A DNA stretch of 64,000 nucleotides from Marinicella marina (GCF_030065545.1 NZ_JASJNC010000001.1:1-64000); one strand, 5' to 3'; positions 7,264 to 16,981 are shown, counted from the first letter of the stretch. The notes: generated from the letters alone by a model not told the origin. Translations and numbers: made by a program.

Positions 7264-8103
7264 TCACTTGAACCGGTTGATCCAGTCAGTCACTGTGGCA
7301 AAAGTCTCTACCATGTTATTGTGCCCTAAGGCTGAAAACAACACATACTCGATGGGCTTGCCTGTTTGTATTAAGTCTTTGATGCGACTGATGGAAAGGT
7401 TTACTGGAATGCTGCCGTCTTGGGCACCAAATACCCACAGGCTGGGTACCTGCAACTTCTCTAAGCTGTCTTTGGGGTTGGTATCTACACCCAAAAAATC
7501 TGGCCACACATAAGGCGATTTTCGAGCCGCCAACGCTTCAGCAAAACTGGGCAAATCAGCACCATCATGGTCTTGGGTGTATTTGCTGTATATGTCTTCT
7601 TCACTGACTTTGGTTACCGGCCCACTCCACACCACCATAAAGTCCACAGCCTTGGCTTGTTCAGCTGCCAATGGCACAATCCAGCCGGCTTGCGAAATAC
7701 CGCTCAAGCCAATGCGAACTCCTTTGAGTTTTGGGTGCTGTTGTAGCACCTTCAGGGCCGCCAAAGCATCATCAGCCAACAGCTTGATGTTATGACCACT
7801 GACACTTTGTTGTGCTTCATATTGACCACCCGATTCACCCACACCGCGTTTGTCATAGACCAGTGCGGCAATGCCGTCTTGAGCAAAACGTTCAGCTATC
7901 TTAATGTTGCGGGTTTGTTTTCCAGAGCCATGTACAAACACCACGGCAGCGGTGATTTTTTCTGCTGGCCAAAGGATAGAACCGGCCAAAACATCTCCAT
8001 TCGATTCAAAGGTAACCTGTTCCTCAACCGCCGCTGCTGGCAGCGCTGTAGCAAGCATTAAAAGCGAAATAATCCATAGATTTATAAACTTGAGTTGAAA
8101 CAT
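7264..8103 (-). CDS. Secreted alpha/beta hydrolase (DUF/BAAT-like serine hydrolase)
   Basis: The 279-aa protein has a signal peptide (hydrophobic 8-25, ending LPAAA). The hydrolase core contains FVHGSGKQTRN (oxyanion region), YDKRGVGESGG, nucleophile GISQAG with Ser137, acid Asp229 in FGAQDGSIP and His261 in ALGHNN. The catalytic triad is therefore complete. It is expected to hydrolyse an ester or related bond in the periplasm; the substrate is unknown. It is a monocistronic-looking gene read away from yaeQ at a gap of about 90 nt. Confidence 0.85.
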   Translation of the reverse strand: MFQLKFINLWIISLLMLATALPAAAVEEQVTFESNGDVLAGSILWPAEKITAAVVFVHGSGKQTRNIKIAERFAQDGIAALVYDKRGVGESGGQYEAQQSVSGHNIKLLADDALAALKVLQQHPKLKGVRIGLSGISQAGWIVPLAAEQAKAVDFMVVWSGPVTKVSEEDIYSKYTQDHDGADLPSFAEALAARKSPYVWPDFLGVDTNPKDSLEKLQVPSLWVFGAQDGSIPVNLSISRIKDLIQTGKPIEYVLFSALGHNNMVETFATVTDWINRFK

Positions 8104-8192
8104 AATTAATTATTCTTAAAGAGATTTAATTCATTCTAATAACGAATGTGCATGGGCTGTGTTACATAATTATCGTCATTAGCCGATGTACT

Positions 8193-8567
8193 TCAGCCGC
8201 GAATAAAAAACACCCGCTGGATCAAACCACCTTTCACTTCATACATCGCTACCACATCCATCGGTCCATCAGGCAAACCGTACACGGTCTCTCGATCAAT
8301 GGCAAAATCACCGATGTCATTGGTGGCATGTACTTTACAGTGTAAATCTGGCGTAGCAAAGCGCCTCTTATACATCTCACGAATGGCCGTTATTCCAGTC
8401 GCCACCACTTGGCCCGAGGGCAAATCGGTTAACACCGCATCTGCAGCAAACAAGGCACAAAACGCATCTAAATCACAGTTGTTATAGGCAGCCAGCTGTG
8501 CAATGGCTATGTCTCTTGGCGTTTTAGTCATTGTTTTGTTCAGTGTTATGTTCTGGTCTTCAGTCAT
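8193..8567 (-). CDS. SnoaL/NTF2-like protein (nuclear transport factor 2 fold)
   Basis: The 124-aa protein shows the SnoaL-like pattern AIAQLAAYNNCDLDAFCALFAADA, then GITAIREMYKRRF, and a closing strand VVAMYEVKGGLIQRVFFIRG. This small cone-shaped fold includes isomerases and proteins of unknown role. No catalytic assignment is possible. The start overlaps the stop of the diguanylate cyclase gene by 4 nt (ATGA), so the two are translationally coupled. A nearer start at the second Met (residue 12) is possible. Confidence 0.8.
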   Translation of the reverse strand: MTEDQNITLNKTMTKTPRDIAIAQLAAYNNCDLDAFCALFAADAVLTDLPSGQVVATGITAIREMYKRRFATPDLHCKVHATNDIGDFAIDRETVYGLPDGPMDVVAMYEVKGGLIQRVFFIRG

Positions 8568-10702
8568 GGCTTAGATATGGTTTTTAATTGTCTGGATTGA
8601 ACCAAGCCATCAATGTCAGATAGTTTGTCGTAACTGATTTCTGCATCCATCAACTCAAAACCATACCAACTGTCCTTGCCGGTGTTCTTGACTTGATACA
8701 AACCGTGATCAGCCAAAGCCAATGCCGCCTCCCAATCTTCGAAATTCAATGAGACCAACGGGAAGCTCGAAAAACCGATGGAACAAGTTACTTGTTTGTT
8801 GCCCTCTCTGAACCAATGGTTGTTGGCCAGATTATCTTGCAAGCGTTGACATTTTTGTGGGCCTTGGTCCAATTCATCGATGACAGCCAACCATAAAAAT
8901 TCCTCACCACCCCAGCGTGCCACCACATCTTTTTCTGCTGCCGTGTCTTGCATCACTTGAGCAAACTGTTTCAAAACTTCATCACCCCTTTGGTGTCCAT
9001 ACTGATCGTTGATCTGTTTGAAATCATCGATATCTAGCATGATCAGGCACCAGTTGTTTTTCACAGTGTCTTGTTTGGCCATGGTTTCAGCAATCAACTG
9101 GGTCACATAGCGGCGGTTTTTTAAGCCAGTGAGGTTATCATTCTCGGCTTGTTTCTTTAACTTTTCATTGAGCTCTGATAATTGTAGGTGTTGTTGTTCA
9201 ATACGTGCATTGTTGGTCAACAAAATCTGGTTCACTTTGCCTCGGTAACGCAAGGAACGAAACACCAACAACAAAACAATCGCCAGAGCTGCCAATAGCA
9301 CATACATCAGCAGACGTATCCTCTGTTCGAATGCACTTTGTGAATTGAGCAGTTCAATACTGGCTTGTTGTTTTTCCAAAGCCAATTCAGATTCAATCAA
9401 GGCCCGTTCTTTTTTCTCAACATCAAAAGAAGTGAGGATTTCATTGAGTTCTTTCTTTGCTGCGACCGAATTGATCTCATCTTCCAATGCTTTGTATTCG
9501 ACCATCATTTCATAGGCCCGCCGGAAGTTACCCACCTTAACCAAGACCTCAACCATTTTGGGGTAAAGCTTTATGCGTTCGTGTGTTAAATCACTTTCTT
9601 GGAATTTAAGGTATGCCTGTTCATAAAAATCTATGGCTTTTTGATGCTGACCCATATTGGCATAGACATCAGCCCTCGATTTAAGTGATACCCCCCTGAT
9701 TTCAGCATTTTCTATGTCATCCAACTCTGAGGCACTTAATTCATGTTGTTCTAAGGCTTTTTCATACTGGCCGGTAAGGTTATATAACTCGCCGAGATTC
9801 AGACGTGCCGTTGAAGTCGTCGAGCCCAAATCGGTGCTGATCTTGATTGATTTTTCAAAGGCCTCGATGGCCATTTCATTTTCACCAATCTTGACGTAAG
9901 CTGTGGCTAAATTGTTGTAAGTTGAGGCCACTGCAGGTGTGGCTTCTGGAGTCATAGCAAGGGATTTAAGACTGTACTCAATCGACTGTTCAAAATCATT
10001 CAGAAGAAAATACAAAGACCCTAAATTGCGGTATCGATCGGCTGTAACTTCCAGGCCGTTATTCTCCAGCAGCTTGATGGCATCCAGCATGTATTGAGCA
10101 CCTTGCGCCAATTTGGCTTGTTGCGCGTTGATCACACCGATGGTATTCAGTATTTTGCTGCGCCCCACTATATTATCCGGGTTTATTTGTGACAGCGCTG
10201 CCAAAAAATATGGCTCAGCCTGTTCGAATTTCGCTTGGTAATACAGGTTAAAACCCAGCTGTTGATTCAACATTTGTAATGGCCTTCCAGCTGATTCAGA
10301 ATCAGACTGACTCAATTCGGCTATGAGCGATTCAGCCCGCGCAGTGGCTTGTTTAAAACCTGTTTCGATTTTTCCAGCTCGCAATAGCTCTAATTCTCTG
10401 GCAACCAACAGAGCTTCTTGTTCAGTTGTTAATCCATCCAGTCCTGCAAATTGGGCATGTAGCGCCAATGCTTGTTCAGCTTCACTGTTTTTGGATAAGA
10501 CATACATCTTGAGTAGTGCTTTTTCAAAATTATCCAGTTCGACAGTCTGTTCAGGCCAATAAGCATCCATCGCCTCTAAAGCGGCTTGAGGACTTTTATG
10601 CAGCAGTAACTCAATGTTCACAGCAGCCTGATCGGCAGCACCGGCCTGCATAACTGCCAATAACAACATCATTAAGTATTTGGTTTTTAGCATCACACTC
10701 AT
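8564..10702 (-). CDS. Membrane diguanylate cyclase with periplasmic TPR sensor region
   Basis: The 712-aa protein has a signal peptide (LLLAVMQAGA), then a long alpha-helical TPR array (about 100-420, for example YRNLGSLYFLLNDFEQSIEYS and YNNLATAYVKIGENEMAIEAF). A coiled coil and a TM helix (about 462-484) follow, then a GGDEF domain (about 515-690). The domain has DNLTGLKNRRY, MLDIDDFKQIND and the active GGEEF motif at about 599. No RxxD inhibitory site precedes it. It should make c-di-GMP in response to a periplasmic ligand. It is coupled to the SnoaL-like gene downstream. Confidence 0.9.
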   Translation of the reverse strand: MSVMLKTKYLMMLLLAVMQAGAADQAAVNIELLLHKSPQAALEAMDAYWPEQTVELDNFEKALLKMYVLSKNSEAEQALALHAQFAGLDGLTTEQEALLVARELELLRAGKIETGFKQATARAESLIAELSQSDSESAGRPLQMLNQQLGFNLYYQAKFEQAEPYFLAALSQINPDNIVGRSKILNTIGVINAQQAKLAQGAQYMLDAIKLLENNGLEVTADRYRNLGSLYFLLNDFEQSIEYSLKSLAMTPEATPAVASTYNNLATAYVKIGENEMAIEAFEKSIKISTDLGSTTSTARLNLGELYNLTGQYEKALEQHELSASELDDIENAEIRGVSLKSRADVYANMGQHQKAIDFYEQAYLKFQESDLTHERIKLYPKMVEVLVKVGNFRRAYEMMVEYKALEDEINSVAAKKELNEILTSFDVEKKERALIESELALEKQQASIELLNSQSAFEQRIRLLMYVLLAALAIVLLLVFRSLRYRGKVNQILLTNNARIEQQHLQLSELNEKLKKQAENDNLTGLKNRRYVTQLIAETMAKQDTVKNNWCLIMLDIDDFKQINDQYGHQRGDEVLKQFAQVMQDTAAEKDVVARWGGEEFLWLAVIDELDQGPQKCQRLQDNLANNHWFREGNKQVTCSIGFSSFPLVSLNFEDWEAALALADHGLYQVKNTGKDSWYGFELMDAEISYDKLSDIDGLVQSRQLKTISKP

Positions 10703-10859
10703 CTCATTTCGGACCTGATTGATTTTATCGGATTATGCAGTTGAATGCTTATATTTCAATCAGTTGTGCGGACTTATTTGTTAAGCAAGCTGTTAGAACA
10801 GCATCAATCACATTCACAGCTGTTGTGCTAAATTTCAGTTTTTTTCATGTTGATAAAAA

Positions 10860-11714
10860 ATGATGAAATATTTAATTCTAGCGATGATTATCTTATTGAT
10901 GTTCAGCACGGTCAAAGCAGGTGTCGGTTCCAGCTTGTTTAACACGGCCTTAAAAGTCACCCGTCCTGTAGATTCAATCAAGGACATTTACTATGGCAAT
11001 GAAGCGTGGCAAACACTGAATATCTATCCTGCTGAAAACCGCAGCAATGCGCCGGTGATTGTTTTTATTTATGGCGGCGCTTGGTACAAAGGCAGTAAAG
11101 AACAACATCATTTCGTGGCCGATGGCTTGGTGAGATTAGGCTACACTGTAGTGATTCCTGATTACATTAAGTATCCCGAAGGTAAATTCCCCACCTTTGT
11201 TGAAGACATTGCGCTGGCGACTGCTTGGGTCAAAAACAACATCATTAATTACAACGGCAACCCCAATCAAATCTTTTTGGCAGGCCACTCAGCAGGTGCC
11301 CATACCGGTGCCTTATTAGTGACTGACAACCAGTACCTAAATACGGTAGGCATGTCAAAAAACGAAATCAAAGGCTTTGTTGGGCTGGCAGGGCCTTATA
11401 ACTTCACGCCCAAAAACCCCAAATACATAGAAACCTTTGGCAGTGAAAATTTCGAAATCATGAAAGCCAATCACCATGTGGATGGTTCTGAACCACCCAT
11501 CAAGCTGATGCACAGCAGCGGTGATAAAACTGTAGCTTTGTTTAATTACCAAACATTCCGAAATAAATTACGCTCAGAGGGTGTACAGGTCGAAACCAAG
11601 CTATTTGAGGACATTGGACATGTTTCCATGGTTCTTAAGATTCACCCGTGGTTCGCTGATGAAATTGATCTGGCAAAGGAAATCGATCATTTTTTCTCCA
11701 AAATAATCAATTAA
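10860..11714 (+). CDS. Exported alpha/beta hydrolase (BD-FAE / HSL-like esterase)
   Basis: The 284-aa protein has a signal peptide (LILAMIILLMFSTVKA). The core shows IYGGAWYKGSK (HGGxW-type oxyanion loop with Tyr in place of His), then nucleophile GHSAGAH (Ser144), Asp222 in HSSGDKTV and His254 in IGHVSM. This is a complete triad of the esterase/lipase type. The substrate is unknown. It diverges from the diguanylate cyclase gene and converges on the beta-helix lipoprotein gene. No obvious strong ribosome binding site was seen; the second codon is also ATG. Confidence 0.85.
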   Translation: MMKYLILAMIILLMFSTVKAGVGSSLFNTALKVTRPVDSIKDIYYGNEAWQTLNIYPAENRSNAPVIVFIYGGAWYKGSKEQHHFVADGLVRLGYTVVIPDYIKYPEGKFPTFVEDIALATAWVKNNIINYNGNPNQIFLAGHSAGAHTGALLVTDNQYLNTVGMSKNEIKGFVGLAGPYNFTPKNPKYIETFGSENFEIMKANHHVDGSEPPIKLMHSSGDKTVALFNYQTFRNKLRSEGVQVETKLFEDIGHVSMVLKIHPWFADEIDLAKEIDHFFSKIIN

Positions 11715-11767
11715 ACCCCATCAGCTTGGCATCCAAATTCAATGGTCAAATCTAAGACAATCCTTTT

Positions 11768-13954
11768 TTATTCAGGCTCACAATATTGTCTGATGTTAAT
11801 GTGACATTCACCACCTCGCCTGTCTCGCTCACTGCATTGATAGTTAAGTTGATTGGCTGTACCCACGTCATTGTAAGCATTCAATAGCCACGGCGTAATC
11901 AATTGATTACCTTGTGCTATAGCAGTACCGTCAACCTGGCAACTTCCTTCATCTACATTGTCAGAAGCCCTGACAACTGTGACGCGATTTAACAAAGCTT
12001 GATCTCGCTTCGCATCAGTCACTCGCCCAAACTCTAAATTACAAGCCGCTTGCACCCCAATTAATCGCCCTTCAGTACACCCTAAAAGATGAGCATCACT
12101 GCCAACCTCACCATCGTCACAGACGTTATTTGGTGCATCACAAGCAACCCCATCCTGCCCAAAGTCCTCAATTATTGGTGCCAAACATTCAGTCATAGGT
12201 TCACGACTGAGGATGTTATTTTGACATACCAAAGCTTGCCCACAAGACAATCGAACCGGCGGTTCAATGTTCCAAAAATATTTGACAACTTCACCATTCA
12301 AAATGTAGGGTAAATGCCCATTGCTGATTGGATCTAGGTAGGGTGGCTGCATACCATGTGTAATGCCTGCCAGCACAGCACATCCAGCACCCCTCTCTTG
12401 CATGATTCGTAAAGCTGTTTCAGCACTTCGGTCAGAGTCAGTCTCATTACTGATTAAATAATTGACCAATGCCTTATTTTTATCACTGCGTTTAATCGGT
12501 TTAAGGCTATCTGTCGGAATAAATTGGATCCATTGGTTTTCTGCAATCACATTGTTTTGTGCCCAATCATCATTGTCTTCGCTGCTGCTAAAGACTTCTG
12601 CTGTATCCCAGTATGTGCGATCGTCATTACTGGGATAGGCGCTTCCATCACTCGCCCTGTCATCACCACAGTAACGCTTAACACCTCCCAGTGTGTCCAG
12701 GTCATCTCTGGACCCCAAAATAATAGTTGGTTTGTCTTGATCCCCTTCCGAGTAATCAAACACATTATTGATGATTTGGTTATATTGCGGTATGCGGTGA
12801 CGCACTGCTCCACTTTCACCACAGTTGCGGTACAAACGGATGGCACCATAAGGCATATCGCTGATGTGGTTGTTAACGATGCGATTATGTTCTGAGGAAT
12901 CTATGCTGATCACTTCTCGCTCTTTACCACCGAATAAAATGCCCCTTTTTCTCTGTCCAGTAATGCGATTATTTTTAATCACATTCCATCCACCATCAGC
13001 CGGTAAATGGATCGTCATGCTATGAAACCCACCCAAAATCTCAGAATCTTCAATAGTGAAATGATGAACACCCGGTAACAAATGCACTGCGCCTTTGAGG
13101 CGGCCTAAAATTTGTACATTTGAAAATGTGACGTGTTGTGCCGCACTGGCTTGAAGCCGCTCTACATGGTCTGCCCTGACCACCGACAGATCATGGTAAG
13201 GATCTCTTAATGAGCGCGCTGAAATATGGCCTCTAATGCGACAGTTTTTAATCTTGATGTTTTTCACCGGATCACAAAAACTTCGAACACCACCGTACTC
13301 ATCGACATACTGGCCACCACCATCAACCAAAGGCTTAATACCACAGTTGCTGGGTTGGAAAGTCAGCATGTGAATGACTTTATCACCTTGGCTCTTTAGG
13401 TATTCAGTGGAAGCTGGATTTCTTATTTGCGCGCGTTGTTGACCATCGCCTAAACACGCAACTTCAACGTTTGAAGATTTCGGGCCGATGAACCGAAATT
13501 TAACATGAATTTTATCCTCAGGCTGTAGCACCAAGTTGCACCGAAGATTGATTGACTTAATGTCTTCAGTCTCGGAATAAAACAAGTTTTCCAATTCATT
13601 TTGTCTGTCGTCAATGGTTTCTCGCAGTTCACGCTCTCGAGCAACACGCGCATCAGCATTTGAGAATACTTCTTCGCTCAATACTTTTTCTACATAGGTA
13701 TAAGAACCAATGTCCAAATAGACTTCTTTCGGGCATTCTGTTTTTGTGGTCGGCAATTCTTCATCGCCTTTGAAATCAAGATTCACTATTTTATCGTTGG
13801 CCAAAGTGACCATCAATTGGTTGTCAGTGATCACTGGCTCGATGTCTGTCCTGATTAAACTGATTTTATCAGCACAGGCTGTTAACAACAGAAGTGAACT
13901 CAGCAATAAAAAATGCCGTAGTTCGGCGAATTCAGTTGTAGCGTGTTTACTCAT
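11768..13954 (-). CDS. Large outer-membrane-type lipoprotein with parallel beta-helix repeats
   Basis: The 728-aa protein has an N-terminal lipobox LLLTAC after a hydrophobic stretch (Cys27). After a short unique domain with a helical segment (about 98-112), the middle (about 220-420) carries right-handed beta-helix repeats of the PbH1 type. Examples are KNIKIKNCRIRGHISA, HHFTIEDSEILGG, WNVIKNNRITGQ and HNRIVNNHISDM. The C-terminus is cysteine-rich with no recognised domain. It is likely surface or periplasmic and may bind carbohydrate, but no catalytic residues can be named. The next chromosomal beta-helix gene lies beyond lexA. Confidence 0.7.
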   Translation of the reverse strand: MSKHATTEFAELRHFLLLSSLLLLTACADKISLIRTDIEPVITDNQLMVTLANDKIVNLDFKGDEELPTTKTECPKEVYLDIGSYTYVEKVLSEEVFSNADARVARERELRETIDDRQNELENLFYSETEDIKSINLRCNLVLQPEDKIHVKFRFIGPKSSNVEVACLGDGQQRAQIRNPASTEYLKSQGDKVIHMLTFQPSNCGIKPLVDGGGQYVDEYGGVRSFCDPVKNIKIKNCRIRGHISARSLRDPYHDLSVVRADHVERLQASAAQHVTFSNVQILGRLKGAVHLLPGVHHFTIEDSEILGGFHSMTIHLPADGGWNVIKNNRITGQRKRGILFGGKEREVISIDSSEHNRIVNNHISDMPYGAIRLYRNCGESGAVRHRIPQYNQIINNVFDYSEGDQDKPTIILGSRDDLDTLGGVKRYCGDDRASDGSAYPSNDDRTYWDTAEVFSSSEDNDDWAQNNVIAENQWIQFIPTDSLKPIKRSDKNKALVNYLISNETDSDRSAETALRIMQERGAGCAVLAGITHGMQPPYLDPISNGHLPYILNGEVVKYFWNIEPPVRLSCGQALVCQNNILSREPMTECLAPIIEDFGQDGVACDAPNNVCDDGEVGSDAHLLGCTEGRLIGVQAACNLEFGRVTDAKRDQALLNRVTVVRASDNVDEGSCQVDGTAIAQGNQLITPWLLNAYNDVGTANQLNYQCSERDRRGGECHINIRQYCEPE

Positions 13955-14103
13955 AGCATTTTCCTCTCATTCTTTTCTGTAATTTTTGAGTTGATATAAT
14001 AGGTATACGAGAAATCCTGAGGAATCATGACACGATACCATTACAATTAATGATTAATTCAGTCAGTATCCCAAAAAATGACTCAAGAACAGAGTGATAG
14101 GCG

Positions 14104-14132
14104 TTGTATTTTCCCTTTTTGTTCCCTATAAT
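14104..14132 (+). promoter_or_regulatory. lexA sigma-70 promoter (predicts leaderless mRNA)
   Basis: TTGTAT at 14104-14109 and a perfect TATAAT at 14127-14132 are separated by 17 bp. Only 7 bp separate the -10 box from the lexA ATG at 14140, so transcription should begin at or next to the start codon. No SOS-box-like palindrome was found over it. Confidence 0.6.
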
Positions 14133-14139
14133 CAACAAC

Positions 14140-14751
14140 ATGCTGACCGAACGTGAACAAGATACTTTAAACTTTATTCAAAGTTACATGAACCAAAACC
14201 AAAAGCCGCCACGCTTGGTGGATATTGGTGAGGGCCTTGACATCAAAGCCATGGGGCACATCTCCAGGCTACTCAAAGCGCTGGAAGAAAAAGGCTACAT
14301 AGAACGCAGCAGTGCCAACAGGGGCATCAGCTTAATTCAACAAAAAACCCACACCATAACAAGTCAAACTACTGCACCGGGTTTGCCTTTGCTCGGTCGT
14401 ATCGCTGCTGGCACACCGATTGAGGCTTTGGCCGACGAGGACAGCATTGACATCAATGCCATGTTGGCTGGCAATGATCATTTTGTGCTTAAAGTGGAAG
14501 GCCAATCGATGCAAGATGTGGGCATCATGGATCAGGATTGGGTGGTGATTAAATCGGCGCAAAGTGCCCGCAACCATGAAATTGTCGCAGTCATGATCAA
14601 TGGCTGGGAAACCACCCTCAAGCGCATTCAATACATTGATGAGGAAACCACCCGCCTGATCCCCGAAAACAGCGAACTTGAACCGATTGATTACCACCCA
14701 AGCCAATTAACCATACAAGGTGTTCTGGTGGGTCAATTCAGGCGCTATTGA
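14140..14751 (+). CDS. lexA: LexA repressor (SOS response)
   Basis: The 203-aa protein is read from ATG 14140 (MLTEREQDTL), since LexA family proteins start just so; the open frame upstream to 14104 is promoter. The N-terminal winged helix (DIGEGLDIKAMGHISRLLKAL) binds DNA. The C-terminal S24 protease domain has the self-cleavage site Ala90-Gly91 (RIAAGTPIEA), nucleophile Ser123 (EGQSMQDVGI) and general base Lys161 (ETTLKRIQ). All functional residues are present. The spacing matches E. coli LexA (84/85, 119, 156). It ends at a strong terminator. Confidence 0.93.
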   Translation: MLTEREQDTLNFIQSYMNQNQKPPRLVDIGEGLDIKAMGHISRLLKALEEKGYIERSSANRGISLIQQKTHTITSQTTAPGLPLLGRIAAGTPIEALADEDSIDINAMLAGNDHFVLKVEGQSMQDVGIMDQDWVVIKSAQSARNHEIVAVMINGWETTLKRIQYIDEETTRLIPENSELEPIDYHPSQLTIQGVLVGQFRRY

Positions 14752-14774
14752 AACCCAACAGTGAATAACAACCA

Positions 14775-14803
14775 CACAGAGCCAAAGCGGCTTTGGCTCT
14801 GTG
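14775..14803. terminator. Bidirectional terminator between lexA and the beta-helix gene
   Basis: A perfect 13-bp stem (CACAGAGCCAAAG / CTTTGGCTCTGTG) with a 3-nt loop sits in a 62-bp gap between two convergent genes. It lacks a long T-run but is strong enough to serve both strands. Confidence 0.75.
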
Positions 14804-14813
14804 CTGCTTCATT

Positions 14814-16736
14814 TTATTGTTGAATGTAGCTTGAAATTGGCTCCATCAATGGCTGATTGTCGTATTGATTCTGTCCGGGAAGTCGATAAATACCATCACC
14901 CACGCCATCTCCATTTTGGTCAATTAAGTTAGCCTGGTTATAGTAATTACCCAATGATTGAGTATATTCATAACCACCAAACTGATAAGTCAATGGCAAC
15001 AAAGACTGCCAATCATTATAGCTGCCATCGTTGATACAAAACCCATCATCCGCTGTGAAAATAAAATCATTTAAATAGAGTTCATTGCTGTATGACTGAC
15101 TGATATCGATTTGACAGTTTAAAGCAAATGGGGTGCTGTAACTCATCTGATTTAACCTGATGGCATTATCTGATGAACGCTCCAATGAGATCATGGCATA
15201 GTTGTTATTCAATGAATTCTGCTCAAACAGACTGTCATTCACACGCCTTAACTCAATACCAAATCCATAGTTTTCTGAAAATTCATTTTCAGTTATGTGG
15301 GCGGCGTTGACACCTGACATCAGAAGACCAGCCTGTTGATTGTATTCAAACAGATTCTCTTTCACCACCACATCATCAACTCCAACCAAACTCAAACCGT
15401 AATTTTTATTGACAATGAAACGATTATTAATAAGCTGGACACCAACGGATTGGCCAACTGTCAGACCATTACCACTGTTGCCACTGAAACTGTTGTTTAT
15501 GACACTGATATCAGAAGTGCCAGTGATGATGCCACCCAGGCCATTGGCTTGTAACGCACGGGGGTTGAAACTGAAACTGTTATCAGCCACAGCAACAGAC
15601 TCTGAGTCTCTTATGATCAGACCGGTATAATTATTAGAAGTAGACTGATTACCTCTGATTTCAATGTCTTTGCCCGCTCGGACCTCAATAGCAGCCCACT
15701 CCATCAAATAAAAGGTATTATCAATGAATCGGCTGCCTTCAGTATTTTCAGCAAAAATACCATGGCCGCCTCGAAACTGACAATCCAAACCAGAGACCAC
15801 TATGCGATCAGAGTTTTTGATGTGTATGTTGTTGTGTTGGTCACTGTTATCCGTACTGAGACCACATGCCAAATCAACAACCTGACCATCGTGAGAACCT
15901 GTATCAAACAAAATACCGGCATCAAACTGATTGCTGCGGCCATCCAGACTGAAGCCACTGATGGTCACATTGGGAGACTGTACCCATATATTAGGCCTAA
16001 AAATATTACCTGTAATCTGAGTTCGGTCTCTGCCATTAACAGAAACCAAGCTCAATGCTTTGCGAATGATAACGTATTCATCATAAATACCATCATTGAC
16101 CAATACGGTACCACCAGTAGTGGCCGCATTGACTGCATCTTGTATCCGATCATATTCCTCAGGAACCAACCAAGTGGTCTTAATCGGTGGGGTGATGGTT
16201 ACGCTATAATCTTCCACCTCACCATGACCGATGGAACCACACACTGGTGAATTTTCGTAAAAACTGGCTGATATTCGCAATCGTGTTGTCACCTCACCCT
16301 CAATGTCAAGCCCTGATAAATCAACGGTCGCTGCTTCTGAAGCAAAGCCACTGGCCGCCCATACGCGCTCATCTGCAGTGAAATCATAGTCACTGTTAAG
16401 ATCAATCCACACTTGCCAATGTGTCGGATAATCAACCATAATCGGATGCTCGAGCCTGCCTGGATTCAGTGTCAGCTGATTCAATCCCACTTGCCAGTTA
16501 AGGTTTAAGTTTGAATAATCAGCATAACCAATGTAAAGGTGATCTTGATCACCGTATTGATTATTAAACGGACCTGTTTGATTATTGAATGGATCACTTG
16601 CAACGGATTCCACCCACATCAATTGATTACCGTATGAACCATTTTCACAATATTCTTGTGACGCTGCATTGAATGACAGAGAGCCACCCATGATGACCGA
16701 AAACAACCAGATTTTTAAAGTTTTTTGCATATACAT
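14814..16736 (-). CDS. Secreted protein: GEVED domain plus NosD-like parallel beta-helix
   Basis: The 640-aa protein has a signal peptide (hydrophobic 8-26, AASQEYC). Residues about 30-190 form a GEVED-type domain, judged by WQVWIDLNSDYDFTADERVW, TRLRISASF and SIGHGEVEDYSV. The rest (about 195-560) is a right-handed beta-helix with many short repeats (NNIHIKNSDRIVVSGLDCQF, GNQSTSNNYTGLIIRDSES, NNSFSGNSGNGLTVG), typical of NosD/PbH1 proteins. A tail near 615 reads DQNGDGVGDGIY, a calcium-type loop. The substrate is unknown; a polysaccharide-related role is plausible (inference). Confidence 0.8.
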   Translation of the reverse strand: MYMQKTLKIWLFSVIMGGSLSFNAASQEYCENGSYGNQLMWVESVASDPFNNQTGPFNNQYGDQDHLYIGYADYSNLNLNWQVGLNQLTLNPGRLEHPIMVDYPTHWQVWIDLNSDYDFTADERVWAASGFASEAATVDLSGLDIEGEVTTRLRISASFYENSPVCGSIGHGEVEDYSVTITPPIKTTWLVPEEYDRIQDAVNAATTGGTVLVNDGIYDEYVIIRKALSLVSVNGRDRTQITGNIFRPNIWVQSPNVTISGFSLDGRSNQFDAGILFDTGSHDGQVVDLACGLSTDNSDQHNNIHIKNSDRIVVSGLDCQFRGGHGIFAENTEGSRFIDNTFYLMEWAAIEVRAGKDIEIRGNQSTSNNYTGLIIRDSESVAVADNSFSFNPRALQANGLGGIITGTSDISVINNSFSGNSGNGLTVGQSVGVQLINNRFIVNKNYGLSLVGVDDVVVKENLFEYNQQAGLLMSGVNAAHITENEFSENYGFGIELRRVNDSLFEQNSLNNNYAMISLERSSDNAIRLNQMSYSTPFALNCQIDISQSYSNELYLNDFIFTADDGFCINDGSYNDWQSLLPLTYQFGGYEYTQSLGNYYNQANLIDQNGDGVGDGIYRLPGQNQYDNQPLMEPISSYIQQ

Positions 16737-16932
16737 TCCTCATAGATTTAAGACGAAAAAGACCGCCAACCAGCCACCAAAAATAAACCATCAAATAACA
16801 TCAATATGATGGCTTATCCTGGTGCACTAAAGAATCAGTTAATCAGATTTTTATGATTGGTTGGATGAGTTAATTATCGCCCAAAGGCTTCTCATTTCTT
16901 GCGAATAGGAACTATATATTTTTATTATTATC

Positions 16933-16981
16933 AATACCTTAAGCTATTATTACAGCCCTAAAAAAACAGCCTTAAGGTATT
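16933..16981. terminator. Inverted repeat downstream of the prolyl aminopeptidase gene
   Basis: AATACCTTAAG (16933-16943) and CTTAAGGTATT (16971-16981) form an 11-bp stem with a 27-nt loop, just past the pip stop (minus strand). It may be a terminator or protein-binding palindrome; it has no T-tract, so the call is weak. Confidence 0.4.

Noticed and set aside
12547-12895. Reading frames antisense or out of frame inside the beta-helix lipoprotein gene
   Set aside because: They are shadow frames without start signals or domain features.
14104-14139. Upstream extension of LexA
   Set aside because: It would overlie the promoter; LexA homologues start at the MLTEREQ-like residues.
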